From: JAPOUP01 sp965203255
GTDB lineage: Bacteria; Pseudomonadota; Alphaproteobacteria; Rhodobacterales; Rhodobacteraceae
Reading direction: 5' to 3'
Length of the DNA stretch: 64,000 nt
Assembly: GCA_965203255.1 (NCBI GenBank)
Contig: OZ241882.1
Location: forward strand, 5,332,001 to 5,396,000
A program made the position numbers and the translations under genes. This document shows positions 46,760 to 55,023 of the stretch, piece by piece; within the stretch, counting starts at the first letter, position 1, and every line of letters begins with the position of its first letter. The notes beneath the pieces were generated by a model, which saw nothing but the letters and a program-made list of their open reading frames with translations, made no database searches and was not told where the DNA came from.

Positions 46760-47845
46760 CCGCACTTCCACTCCGAAGTGCAACACCGGCCATTCCCGCA
46801 GGGAGGGCGCAGCCCGACCGGAGCCCGGACGGACGCGACGGCGAATTCCTGTCCACCCCCTTCCGGCGCCCCAGTCCGCGCCGGTGGGAGGCGGTCGTGC
46901 GTCCGTGCGGCCCTGCACCGCCCTCACCTGCGCGTCGGTGACCGCCCGGAGGTCCGTCCCCTTCGGCAGGTACTGCCGCGCCAGCCCGTTGGTGTGCCCG
47001 TTCAGGCCACGCTCCCAGAAGTGGTAGGGGGTCGCGAAGTAGAAGGCGGCCCGGAGCGCCCTAGCCACGCCGACGTGGCCCGCGAACTCCCTGCCGTTGT
47101 CCGAGGTGATCGTGTGGACGGGCGCGGCGGAAGGCCGCAGCATCTCCAGCATCGCGGCGGAGACCGCGGCCGCCGTTCTCCGGTCAACCCGCTGAAGGAA
47201 AACGAATTTCGACGCCTTGTCCACAAGGGTGACCACCGCCCCGCTGTGTCCCCTGCCGATGACCGTGTCCGCCTCCCGGTTGCCGTCCCGCGACCTGCTC
47301 CCCGCCTCCTCCGGCCTCCCGGAGATGTCCACCCGGCCCGGGATGTGGCCACGGCCCGAGTGCCTGCCGCCTCGCCGGTCCGGCTTCCTGCTGCGGCGCC
47401 GCAGCAGCGGGAACAGCCCGCCGCCCGCCTTCCTGTCGGCCCTGACGTGTTCGGATGTCCACTGGCGGCCCGCCGTCCAGCCGCCCCCGGACGCAGCCGT
47501 CCCGCGACCTGCTCCGGGCTCCAGCCCTCCTCTGGAAGCCCCTCCACATGCGCCCAGCGGTCGGGCGTCATCTTCCTCGGGTTTGGGGAAGCCGCGCCGC
47601 GGCGGGCCTCCGCCCTTCCCTGCGCCTCCCCGGGGCTGTACCCCCCGCCGCCGGCGTTCCGGCGGCGCTCCCGCCAGACCGACGTCCGGTCACGGCCCAG
47701 CCGGGCGGCGATGGCCCTCGGGCATGGCAGTCTCCCATGTTGCATCACAGGGACTGTCGCCGCCTGCTGGCCGATACGCAACATCATGCGCCCGGAAAAC
47801 CGGTCACCACCGCCACTGGCGTTGCACTTCAGGGTGGAACGGGAG
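46760..47845 (-). mobile_element. decayed IS30-family copy
   Basis: Its ends match the intact element at 15789: left CTCCGAAGTGCAACACCGGCC (near 46772-46791) and right reverse complement GAAGTGCAACGCC (near 47819-47831). Internal blocks such as GGAGCCCGGACGGACGCGAC are shared. The sequence TCATG occurs at both boundaries and may be a target duplication. The transposase is frameshifted and lacks its N-terminus, so it cannot move by itself. It lies between the ADP-ribosylglycohydrolase gene and the hydratase gene, touching both stop codons. Confidence 0.8.
46900..47720 (-). pseudogene. IS30-family transposase remnant
   Basis: Two overlapping minus-strand frames carry the parts. The N-terminal one has AAIAARLGRD-like AIAARLGRDRTSVWRER without the usual MPEGFRHLTHGERC start; the C-terminal one has NREADTVIGRGHSGAVV, TITSDNGREFAGH and FWERGLNGHTNGLARQYLP. 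At least one frameshift (near 47330) and truncation at both ends disable it. Confidence 0.8.
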
Positions 47846-48628
47846 TCATGCAAACTGTACCGACACTGTGCCGAGCGGGCCGAAATCGGCCATGATCGTA
47901 TCGCCTTTATGTGCCCAGACGGGGCGTGTGAATGAGCCTGACAGCATCATGTGGCCGGGTTTCAACGTGGTATCGAAGGAGGCAAGTTTGTTTGCCAACC
48001 AGGCGACTGCCATCGCCGGGTGGCCCAGAACACCAGCCGCGATTCCGGTTTCCTCGATCTCGGAATTACGATGGAAAATGGCACCAACCCAACGCAAGTC
48101 CACCTTATCGGGCTGCATCGGACGGTTGCCCAATATCAACCCCGCAGCGGCACCGTTATCGGCTACGGTGTCGAAGATGCGCCGGGGCTCAGTGACGCGC
48201 GCGTCGATAACCTCAATGGAGGGCACGACATATTCGGTTGCTCGCATCACGTCGATCAAACCGACATGTGGACCTTTCAGTGGCTCTTTCAGGATAAAGG
48301 TCAGTTCGGGCTCGACGCGAGGTACACAGAAGTCCTTGAACGGGACCTGCGCTCCGTTTTCGATGAGCAGGTCGTCGAAGATGTAGCCGTAATCAGGCTC
48401 GTCGATCTTGCTGGCCGCTTGCATCGCCTTGGATGTGAGGCCAATCTTGTGACCAATGATTCTGGCTCCTTCGGCCACGCGCTTTTCTGCCAGCATTGAC
48501 GAAATCGCATAGCTGTCCTCGATCTCTATTTCGGGGAACATCTCGGACGGGCGCTCTGCTTGCACCTTTGTCCGGTGCGATTCAGCTAGGGATGCAACGA
48601 CTTTTTCTCGTTGGGTCTGTGTTAGCAT
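47846..48628 (-). CDS. HpaH/MhpD-type 2-oxo-enoate hydratase
   Basis: Fumarylacetoacetase-fold enzyme that adds water to 2-hydroxy-2,4-dienoates (2-oxopent-4-enoate or 2-oxohept-enedioate) in meta-cleavage pathways. Shared blocks with HpaH are GHKIGLTSKAMQAAS, EPDYGYIFDDL, VPRVEPELTFIL, RATEYVVPSIEVIDAR and GVLGHPAMAVAWLANKLA. It is 260 aa, full length. It is the last gene of the leftward flotillin-IclR operon, 9 bp after the regulator. A 4-oxalocrotonate decarboxylase belongs to the same superfamily, but I judge the sequence closest to HpaH. It would act downstream of AmnC and the RidA deaminase. Confidence 0.88.
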   Translation of the reverse strand: MLTQTQREKVVASLAESHRTKVQAERPSEMFPEIEIEDSYAISSMLAEKRVAEGARIIGHKIGLTSKAMQAASKIDEPDYGYIFDDLLIENGAQVPFKDFCVPRVEPELTFILKEPLKGPHVGLIDVMRATEYVVPSIEVIDARVTEPRRIFDTVADNGAAAGLILGNRPMQPDKVDLRWVGAIFHRNSEIEETGIAAGVLGHPAMAVAWLANKLASFDTTLKPGHMMLSGSFTRPVWAHKGDTIMADFGPLGTVSVQFA

Positions 48629-48637
48629 GCGGATCCT

Positions 48638-49819
48638 CTAATGGTATGTCGCTTTTTGTGTGTCAGGAAAACGCGCCAACGCCTTGACCATCACCGCTTG
48701 ATGTGGATGGGGCAGCGCTTTGGCCTTGGTGACGGAGATTGCCGGCAGGTATTTTCGGAAGCTTGGCGCAATCGCATCGTAAAAGAGCGTACGGTCCTCG
48801 ATATTGATCAGGAAGGCTTCCAGACTGACAATGTGATCTGGCTCCAAAAGAAGGGTTCCCAGTATGTCGCTGATGTTAGCCATTGTCTCGCGGCTTTGCT
48901 CGAACGTGTCGTGAAAGAGGCTTCCATCGGGGAAGACCGTTACGCCGGCAAAGCTCTCATCCGGGCGCCGTGAACTTGTGCCTGAGACAAAAACGAAGTT
49001 TTCGACGCGTTTGACATGTGGGAAACTGCCTTTGGGCCGGGCCTTGTCAGGTAGCGTGTAGGATTTGATGAAAACCCGGTCGATGATCGCCTTGGCCGTG
49101 TTCCGAAGTGCGTCCGTTACAGGGCCAATTCGGCTGTCATTGAGGCGGGAAGAGGGTGCGCTTACCGTCAGGGCACCTAGCATCTTGCCACTATGGTCGC
49201 GGATCGGGACACTCAAATCCACAAGGCCGTCTTCGACCTCTTGGCGGCTGATGGCGTAGCCGTTCTTGCGCGCCCGTCGGATCTGACTGCGCAGGTCCTC
49301 GACTGTGCGGACTGTCTTGGATGTTATGTGCTCTAGGCAGAGGGTCTTCAGATACTCTTCCAGAGCCGAGGGCTCAAGATCGGAAAGGTGGAGTTTTCCT
49401 ACAGAAGTCGCGAAGAGGTTCGGCCCTATGTTTCCCCTTTCCCGGCAAAAAAGGGAACGGTTCGGCTCGTGCCACATGGCTTTTCGTGGGCCATTCTTGG
49501 AGAAAAGCGTGAGACTGATCGTTTCGCCAAGATCATCGGCAAGGTTCCTGATGTGCAATCTGGCGCGCTCGGTCAGGATTTCTTCGCTACCCGCGCTGCG
49601 CCCAAGCTCGGAGATCAGCATCCCTAGCTGGTAAAGATTTCCAGGCATCCGTGCGATGGCACCGATTTCCTCGAGAGTCAGAAGAAAACGGTTAGTGGTG
49701 GACAGATTTATGTTCATTCCCACCGCGATCTGTTGTTGGCTCATGGGGCGCGCCTCCTGTGCGAGTAGGCGCAGGATGTCAAAGGCCTTGATGACCGAGC
49801 TATTTTTAGGTGTTGCCAA
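48638..49819 (-). CDS. IclR-family regulator fused to a RidA domain
   Basis: 393-residue fusion. Residues 1-70 form a winged helix-turn-helix (SVIKAFDILRLLAQEARPMS, INLSTTNRFLLTLEEIGAI). Residues about 80-250 form the IclR effector domain (ETISLTLFSKNG, GYAISRQEVEDGLVDLSVPI). Residues about 256-388 are a RidA/YjgF domain with FPHVKRVENFVFVSGTSSRR, close to 2-aminomuconate deaminases. At the position where RidA enzymes have an arginine before the last strands (PARxx), this domain has PAIS, so it may bind a pathway intermediate without turning it over. It lies 12 bp after flotillin and presumably controls the divergent amn operon. Confidence 0.88.
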   Translation of the reverse strand: MATPKNSSVIKAFDILRLLAQEARPMSQQQIAVGMNINLSTTNRFLLTLEEIGAIARMPGNLYQLGMLISELGRSAGSEEILTERARLHIRNLADDLGETISLTLFSKNGPRKAMWHEPNRSLFCRERGNIGPNLFATSVGKLHLSDLEPSALEEYLKTLCLEHITSKTVRTVEDLRSQIRRARKNGYAISRQEVEDGLVDLSVPIRDHSGKMLGALTVSAPSSRLNDSRIGPVTDALRNTAKAIIDRVFIKSYTLPDKARPKGSFPHVKRVENFVFVSGTSSRRPDESFAGVTVFPDGSLFHDTFEQSRETMANISDILGTLLLEPDHIVSLEAFLINIEDRTLFYDAIAPSFRKYLPAISVTKAKALPHPHQAVMVKALARFPDTQKATYH

Positions 49820-49830
49820 TTTGAATGCGC

Positions 49831-52173
49831 TTACTTGGCTTCGTCGTCCGGCACTTCGTCGCCAGCGTCATCGCTGAGTTGCTGTTTGAGAAACCCTGTG
49901 ACAGCAGATGCATCTGATCCTTTCAAGCCCAGCTCAGCCAGCAGACTGTCTACAACCGGTGCGTGAATGCGGTAGCGCAGGGCACTATTCACCAATTGGT
50001 CAGGGAGTGTGCCGCCGGACCCCGGGGTCAACGCGTCAGCCGCTGTTTCTGAGATGCTACCGTTTCGTCCAAGCAGACCGTCAACCTGAAGGATGCGGAT
50101 ATCATTGATACTCTCCATCGGTTTGGCGCTTTCGTGGATGATGTCTTTGAGGCGATCAATGACCGAGAGGCGCAGCTTCAACACCATCAGTTCTTTGGAC
50201 ATAGTATTCTCTGCTTCAGTCATCGCACGCACTGCTGCAGCGTCGGTGGTGTTCCGCTGCTCTTCGGCTTCGAGACGAACCTTTTCAGCGATCGCCTCGG
50301 CCTCAGCCAGTGCGGTAACGCGGGCGGACTTGGACTTGGTCTCGATTTCACTGGTCTTGGCAATGTTCTGGGCCTCGCGGAACTTCGCTTCGGCCTGTAC
50401 AAGCATGTCGACTGTGCCGCGCTCGGCATCCTTCTCGGCCTTGATCAGTGTGATCACCTTCTCACGTTCCTCTCGTTCCCGGGCACGGACCAATTCCAAT
50501 TCGGCCTCCGCTTTGACCAGCGCAACACGCGCGGATTCCGCATCCGCCAGCGCCGCCACCTGCGCCTTGGAGCTCTTGGCGACCGCAATGTCCCGTTTGT
50601 GTTCTTCTTCGCTCAGCTTCTGCTGCTGAGCGATAGTTCTCATATCAACACTCAACTGCGCATCGATGGTGGCGGCCGAAACTTTCTCTTTCTTGCCGGC
50701 TTTGATCACTTCGACTCGTTCCTCGGCCTGCACCCGCACAGCATCCAATTCCCTTTGCATCTCGACACGCAAGCGTTCGATCTCGTTTTCGAATCTTATG
50801 ACAGCTTCATCCGCCTCTTTGCGGTTTTCAGATTCGGCCAATGCGATTTCCGTCGACTGTTCCGCCTGCAGCAACGCGATCTGTTTTTCGCGCGCAATCC
50901 GACCGAGACGGATTTCCTTCTCGGCATCTTGCTTCGCGGCGTCCATCTCCTGACGCTTGCGCTGCTGCTCAGTCTCGACAGCCGATCGTTGTTCTATTTC
51001 GCGCAGGGTTGTTTCCTGATCCGACGCAGTGCGGGCTAGCTGAATTTCGCGATCGGCAACGATGCGCGCCTCCTCGGCTTCCCGATTCATTTCAGCTTCG
51101 ATCTTGCGGGTCTCGGCGCTGGTCGATGCTTGCTTCATTGCGACATTCGTCTGTCGCTCGATCCGGCGCAACTCCAGCGCCAACTCGGTTTCAATTGCAG
51201 CGACTTCCGTATCATGCAGGGTCTTCTGGTTCTGACGCTCGATCTCTTTTCTTGAGGCAAGCCGTTCGATCTCGCGCTGCTCGTCTGCCTTTAACGTTGC
51301 AAGGTTTATCGCAAGTTCGGCCGCCACGCGCGCCTCTTCTGACTCGCGGCGCTTCGAGGCTTCCTGCAATTTGATCATCGCGGCCTGATCAGCACGACGA
51401 ATCGCGACCTCCTGCTGTAGGCTGAGGCGTGCGTATTCCTCTTCGCGTGTCAACTCCAACCGACGTGTTTCGCTTTCAAGCTTCTTCTTTTGGATTGAGA
51501 TCTCGCTATCCTGCTCGATTGCGTTCCGCTTGAGCCTCCGCTCTTCGATGTCCGCAGTCAAACGCGTCAGACCCTCGGCGTCGAAGGCATTGGAGGGGCT
51601 AAAGAAATCCTTGCTGGTTTGATCTAGCGCGGTTAGTGAAGCGCTCTCCAATTCCAGCCCGGTCTGTTCGACCTCAGGGCGCACGATCTCCTTGACCCGG
51701 CGTATATATTCGCCGCGCTGCTCGTGGAGTTCCTCCATTGTGCGCTCGGCGGCAACCGTCCGCAGCGCATCGACAAAGCGGCCCTCGAGAAGGTCGCGCA
51801 TCGCGTCAGGCCGTGCGGTCTTTTTGCCAAGGGATTGTGCGGCTTGGGCAATAGAGTCCGAGTTGGCGCCAACCCGAACATAGAACTCGGCCGTAACATC
51901 GACCCGTAACCTGTCGCGGGTGATGATTGAATTGGCCTCAGCCCGGCTGATCTCCAACCGGTTGGTACCCATGGTTACCGGGATCACATCGTGCAGAACA
52001 GGAATGACAAATGCTCCGCCATTCTGAACCACCTTCTGCCCTCCCATGCCGGTGCGCACGAAGGCAACTTCCTTTGTTGCGCGGCGATAAAGCCACCAGA
52101 ACAGGATCCAGGCGATCACGATGACGATGACAATCAGGACCATGGTCAGAACCGTTCCTGCGAAGATTCCCAT
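49831..52173 (-). CDS. flotillin-like SPFH protein (YqiK type)
   Basis: 780-residue membrane-associated scaffold protein. An N-terminal membrane helix (about residues 8-30, with WILFWWLYRR) is followed by an SPFH domain (about 35-200: VRTGMGGQKVVQNGGAFVIP, VDVTAEFYVRVG). A very long Glu/Arg/Ala-rich coiled coil runs from about 205 to 640, then comes a C-terminal region with VMLKLRLS-like LMVLKLRLSVIDRLKDII. Flotillins form oligomers that organise membrane patches. The usual NfeD-type partner is absent. It is the first gene of the leftward operon, divergent from the aminophenol genes, which hints at a role in placing their products at the membrane. Confidence 0.92.
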   Translation of the reverse strand: MGIFAGTVLTMVLIVIVIVIAWILFWWLYRRATKEVAFVRTGMGGQKVVQNGGAFVIPVLHDVIPVTMGTNRLEISRAEANSIITRDRLRVDVTAEFYVRVGANSDSIAQAAQSLGKKTARPDAMRDLLEGRFVDALRTVAAERTMEELHEQRGEYIRRVKEIVRPEVEQTGLELESASLTALDQTSKDFFSPSNAFDAEGLTRLTADIEERRLKRNAIEQDSEISIQKKKLESETRRLELTREEEYARLSLQQEVAIRRADQAAMIKLQEASKRRESEEARVAAELAINLATLKADEQREIERLASRKEIERQNQKTLHDTEVAAIETELALELRRIERQTNVAMKQASTSAETRKIEAEMNREAEEARIVADREIQLARTASDQETTLREIEQRSAVETEQQRKRQEMDAAKQDAEKEIRLGRIAREKQIALLQAEQSTEIALAESENRKEADEAVIRFENEIERLRVEMQRELDAVRVQAEERVEVIKAGKKEKVSAATIDAQLSVDMRTIAQQQKLSEEEHKRDIAVAKSSKAQVAALADAESARVALVKAEAELELVRAREREEREKVITLIKAEKDAERGTVDMLVQAEAKFREAQNIAKTSEIETKSKSARVTALAEAEAIAEKVRLEAEEQRNTTDAAAVRAMTEAENTMSKELMVLKLRLSVIDRLKDIIHESAKPMESINDIRILQVDGLLGRNGSISETAADALTPGSGGTLPDQLVNSALRYRIHAPVVDSLLAELGLKGSDASAVTGFLKQQLSDDAGDEVPDDEAK

Positions 52174-52260
52174 CTGAACTCTGCTCCCATAGCTCAGGGC
52201 CGTCGATCCGGTTGGACGCCCTTCAAGTCAATGGCAGCAGCATATATTCTCATTTATTAG

Positions 52261-52303
52261 TTTACAATCTCAAATTTTGAGTTAGAGTGGTTGGCGCAAG
52301 GAG
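52261..52303 (+). promoter_or_regulatory. candidate promoter and IclR-type operator of the amn operon
   Basis: A perfect palindrome CTCAAA-T-TTTGAG (52269-52281) lies between a weak -35 TTTACA (52261-52266) and a weak -10 TAGAGT (52283-52288), followed by AAGGAG (52298-52303) ahead of the GTG start at 52311. It sits in the 137-bp space between the divergent operons, one of which encodes the IclR-RidA protein, so it is a plausible binding site for it. Confidence 0.5.
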
Positions 52304-52310
52304 ATGAAGA

Positions 52311-52706
52311 GTGAACCTACGCTTCAGTAGTCAACCGGTGCCGAAATTTCGCTATAGCCCTGCGGTGCGGATGGGAACATTTGTAAAGACCGCAGGAATG
52401 GTGGGCTTGTGCCCGGAAACCGGTCGACTTGTGATGGGTGGTGCGGCGGCAGAGTTTAGGCAGATTCTCGAGAACCTTGATGCACTTGTTGTGGAGAACA
52501 GTCTTCCTGCCGTGCCTATGTCGGCCACAATCTATTGTGCGGCTTTTCACAGGTTTGGCGAGATCAATGAGATTTGGGACACGCATTTCGCAACTGCGCC
52601 TGTTTTGCCAGCTCGAAGCGTAGTCGGCGTGTCACAATTGCCTATCGGTGCGCAGGTAGAGGCAGATTTTCTATTCTATGACGCGGCGGGAGCTTCGAAG
52701 TCGTGA
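52311..52706 (+). CDS. RidA-family protein
   Basis: 131-residue RidA/YjgF fold protein, first gene of the amn operon, starting at GTG behind AAGGAG. Visible features are MGTFVKTAGMVGLCPETGRL (a strand-turn-strand like the family FVSGQ.P region) and PARSVVGVSQLPIGAQVEADF with the family arginine. RidA members hydrolyse enamines/imines; in aminophenol pathways one deaminates 2-aminomuconate. This copy is more divergent than the next one, so it may act on a different intermediate. Confidence 0.8.
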   Translation: MNLRFSSQPVPKFRYSPAVRMGTFVKTAGMVGLCPETGRLVMGGAAAEFRQILENLDALVVENSLPAVPMSATIYCAAFHRFGEINEIWDTHFATAPVLPARSVVGVSQLPIGAQVEADFLFYDAAGASKS

Positions 52707-53101
52707 GCAGGCAAGACCCAGCCTTTGATGCTTCGCTGGCGGTCGGGTCGCAGGACGTTGAGGGACTGGTGCGCTTTAGGCGTGCGGGAGACTTTGTCTT
52801 TGTCGCGAGTGTAGGCGGTCCCGAGGGTGCTGGCATTCAGGCGCAAACCAACACCTGTATTCTGAAGCTTTCCAATATCCTTGAGGAAGCCGGCGGCGGT
52901 TTGGAAAACTTGGTCGAGTTGGTAACCTATCTGGCGCGGATGACCGACTTTACCGGATACAACGAAGCATATGGCAAACACTTCTCGGTCGACGGGCCGG
53001 CCCGAACAACAATAGCGGTCGAACAGCTTTCCCATCCCGAAATGCTCATTGAAATGCGTGGTGTCGCGTACATCGCTAAAAGCACCAGCAATGTGAATTG
53101 A
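52703..53101 (+). CDS. RidA-family protein, probable 2-aminomuconate deaminase
   Basis: 132 aa, starting at a GTG overlapping the previous stop. The sequence VRFRRAGDFVFVASVGGPEG, then NILEEAGGGLENLVELVTYL and GPARTTIAVEQLSHPEMLIE with the conserved PAR arginine, is closest of the three small RidA proteins to AmnD/NbaF-type deaminases. It would convert 2-aminomuconate to 4-oxalocrotonate and ammonia. It immediately precedes the catalytic dioxygenase subunit gene. Enzyme assignment is from family and context. Confidence 0.8.
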   Translation: MSRQDPAFDASLAVGSQDVEGLVRFRRAGDFVFVASVGGPEGAGIQAQTNTCILKLSNILEEAGGGLENLVELVTYLARMTDFTGYNEAYGKHFSVDGPARTTIAVEQLSHPEMLIEMRGVAYIAKSTSNVN

Positions 53102-53117
53102 AGAAAGGAAATGACCC

Positions 53118-54164
53118 ATGCCCAACGGAGAAGTCGTTGCCGGGTTCATCGCACCCCATCCTCCGCATCTGGTTTATGGCGAAAACCCGCCTCAGAATGA
53201 ACCGAAGTCTCAAGGAGGCTGGGAGCAGCTTCGCTGGGCCTACGAAAAAGTGCGCGCCAGTATCGATGAACTGAAGCCTGACGTGTTGCTGGTGCATTCG
53301 CCTCACTGGAATACGCAACTTGGGCACCACTTCTTGGGCGTTCCAAGGCTGGGCGGCAAGTCTGTGGATCCCATCTTTCCGAATCTCTTCCGCTATACCT
53401 ATGACCTGACAGTCGATGTGGAACTGGCGCAACTGGCCTGCAAGCATGCGCAAGACATGGGGTTAGTCAGCAAAATGATGACCAATCCCAGATTCCGAGT
53501 GGATTATGGAACCATTACATCGTTGCATCTGGCGCGCCCCCAATGGGACATTCCTGTGGTCGGTTTGTCGGCCAATAACTCGCCCTACTACCTTACGACC
53601 GAAGAGGGCTTTGAGGAGATGGACCGCCTCGGTAAGGCAACGCGCCGTGCGATCGAAGAATGCGGCCGTCGTGCGGTGGTACTGTGTTCGGCCACAATGA
53701 GCCACCGGCATTTCCAGGAAGAGCCGGAAACACCTGAAGACATGAGCCAGGAACATCCCTATTCGATGGAGATGTATCAATGGGATATGCGGCTGATCAA
53801 GATGATGCGCGAGGGGCGTATGCAAGAAGTACACGATCTGCTGCCCGAATTTGTGGAGATCGCCTTTGCCGAATTCAAGGCCGGGTCATTTACCTGGATG
53901 TGTTCGGCCATGGGATATCCGGAGCTGCCGGGCGAGCTTCTAGGATTTGGAAACGTCATCGGAACCGGCAACGCGGTCTTCAAATGGGACCTCACCAAAC
54001 ATGGGCTGGCGACACCGGCGGATCAGTGGGTCGAGTCGCGCAGCGACCTGTCGCGCCAGCCTTCGATGGCGATGTCGACTCCGGTCTTTGGCGATAGCGG
54101 CAGAAGCGGTGGTCTCTTTGCGGGTGATGGTCCGTCCATTGGCGCTCGTCCTCTCAACTCTTGA
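53118..54164 (+). CDS. amnB: 2-aminophenol 1,6-dioxygenase-like catalytic subunit
   Basis: LigB-type (class III) extradiol dioxygenase, 348 aa. It opens with GEVVAGFIAPHPPHLVYGEN. Predicted iron ligands are His14, His63 and Glu252, with His196 as catalytic base; all are present and line up with an offset of one to the residues I recall for the Comamonas CNB-1 enzyme. Other matching blocks are DVLLVHSPHW, NPRFRVDYGTITSLHLARPQ and GLSANNSPYYL. The reaction would be cleavage between the amino- and hydroxyl-adjacent carbons to give 2-aminomuconate semialdehyde. The C-terminus runs about 35 residues beyond typical AmnB. The partner subunit gene is next, 19 bp away. The exact substrate is not provable from sequence. 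Confidence 0.9.
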   Translation: MPNGEVVAGFIAPHPPHLVYGENPPQNEPKSQGGWEQLRWAYEKVRASIDELKPDVLLVHSPHWNTQLGHHFLGVPRLGGKSVDPIFPNLFRYTYDLTVDVELAQLACKHAQDMGLVSKMMTNPRFRVDYGTITSLHLARPQWDIPVVGLSANNSPYYLTTEEGFEEMDRLGKATRRAIEECGRRAVVLCSATMSHRHFQEEPETPEDMSQEHPYSMEMYQWDMRLIKMMREGRMQEVHDLLPEFVEIAFAEFKAGSFTWMCSAMGYPELPGELLGFGNVIGTGNAVFKWDLTKHGLATPADQWVESRSDLSRQPSMAMSTPVFGDSGRSGGLFAGDGPSIGARPLNS

Positions 54165-54183
54165 AGACTAAAGCGAGACGAAC

Positions 54184-54999
54184 ATGACAGTCGTTGCGGC
54201 ATATCTCGTTCCCGGCAATCCTCTGCCCTACCTGCGCCCAGAGAATCCGCCATGGGTGGGCATCGCCTCAGCCTATCGAGCGGCAGGACGGTCCTTGACG
54301 GCAGCCCGGGCAGATACGATTTTGATATATTCGACACAGTGGATGGCGGTTCTGGATGAACTCTGGCAAATGCGGCAGTCTTTCAACGATCTGCATGTGG
54401 ACGAAAACTGGTATGAATATGGCGATCTTGAATATCAGCTTACATGCGATACGGAGTTGGCTGCAGCCTGTATCGAAGGCAGTAAGGCTATCGGAATCTC
54501 ATCGAAGGGTGTGGATTACGACAAATTCCCGATCGATACCGGCACCATTGTCGCCAACGGCTTCCTCAACCCCGGCGGGCGGATACCACTGACGATTGGA
54601 GCTAACAACCTCTACCATTCCTTCGACGATACTGTACGTCTGGCCGAGATGGCCGTTGGAAAGGCGCACGATCTGGGGCGTCGTGTCGCGTTGGTCGGCG
54701 TGGGTGGCCTTTCTGGTTCCATCTTTCGGCACGAAATTGATATCGCGACCGATGGCATCGCCAATGCCTCGGACGACGAATGGAACCGCAAAATGCTGGC
54801 AAGGATTCAGCAAGGCGGTTCGGCAGCTGAACTCGGCAAATTCGCGCAGGAATACGCGAAAGAAGCGAAGGCCGATATGGGGTTCAAGCACTTTGCCTGG
54901 ATCCTTGGTGGCCTTGGCAGGCGCGTGAGCGGTGCGCAGATTCATGCCTATGGGGCGACCTATGGGTCGGGTGCGGCCGTGATCGAGTTTCGGACCTAA
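54184..54999 (+). CDS. amnA: 2-aminophenol 1,6-dioxygenase-like partner (alpha) subunit
   Basis: LigB-fold subunit of 271 aa that pairs with AmnB but lacks the iron-binding histidines. It starts MTVVAAYLVPGNPLPYLRPE. It then shows LIYSTQWMAVLDELWQMR, DENWYEYGDLEYQL, ALVGVGGLSGSIFRHEID, MGFKHFAWILGGLG and the C-terminal YGATYGSGAAVIEFR. These blocks are those of AmnA. In known enzymes it is structurally required rather than catalytic. A related domain is fused to the LivM permease later in this operon. Confidence 0.9.
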   Translation: MTVVAAYLVPGNPLPYLRPENPPWVGIASAYRAAGRSLTAARADTILIYSTQWMAVLDELWQMRQSFNDLHVDENWYEYGDLEYQLTCDTELAAACIEGSKAIGISSKGVDYDKFPIDTGTIVANGFLNPGGRIPLTIGANNLYHSFDDTVRLAEMAVGKAHDLGRRVALVGVGGLSGSIFRHEIDIATDGIANASDDEWNRKMLARIQQGGSAAELGKFAQEYAKEAKADMGFKHFAWILGGLGRRVSGAQIHAYGATYGSGAAVIEFRT

Positions 55000-55023
55000 C
55001 GTTTCCAACCCAAGGAGAATGAA

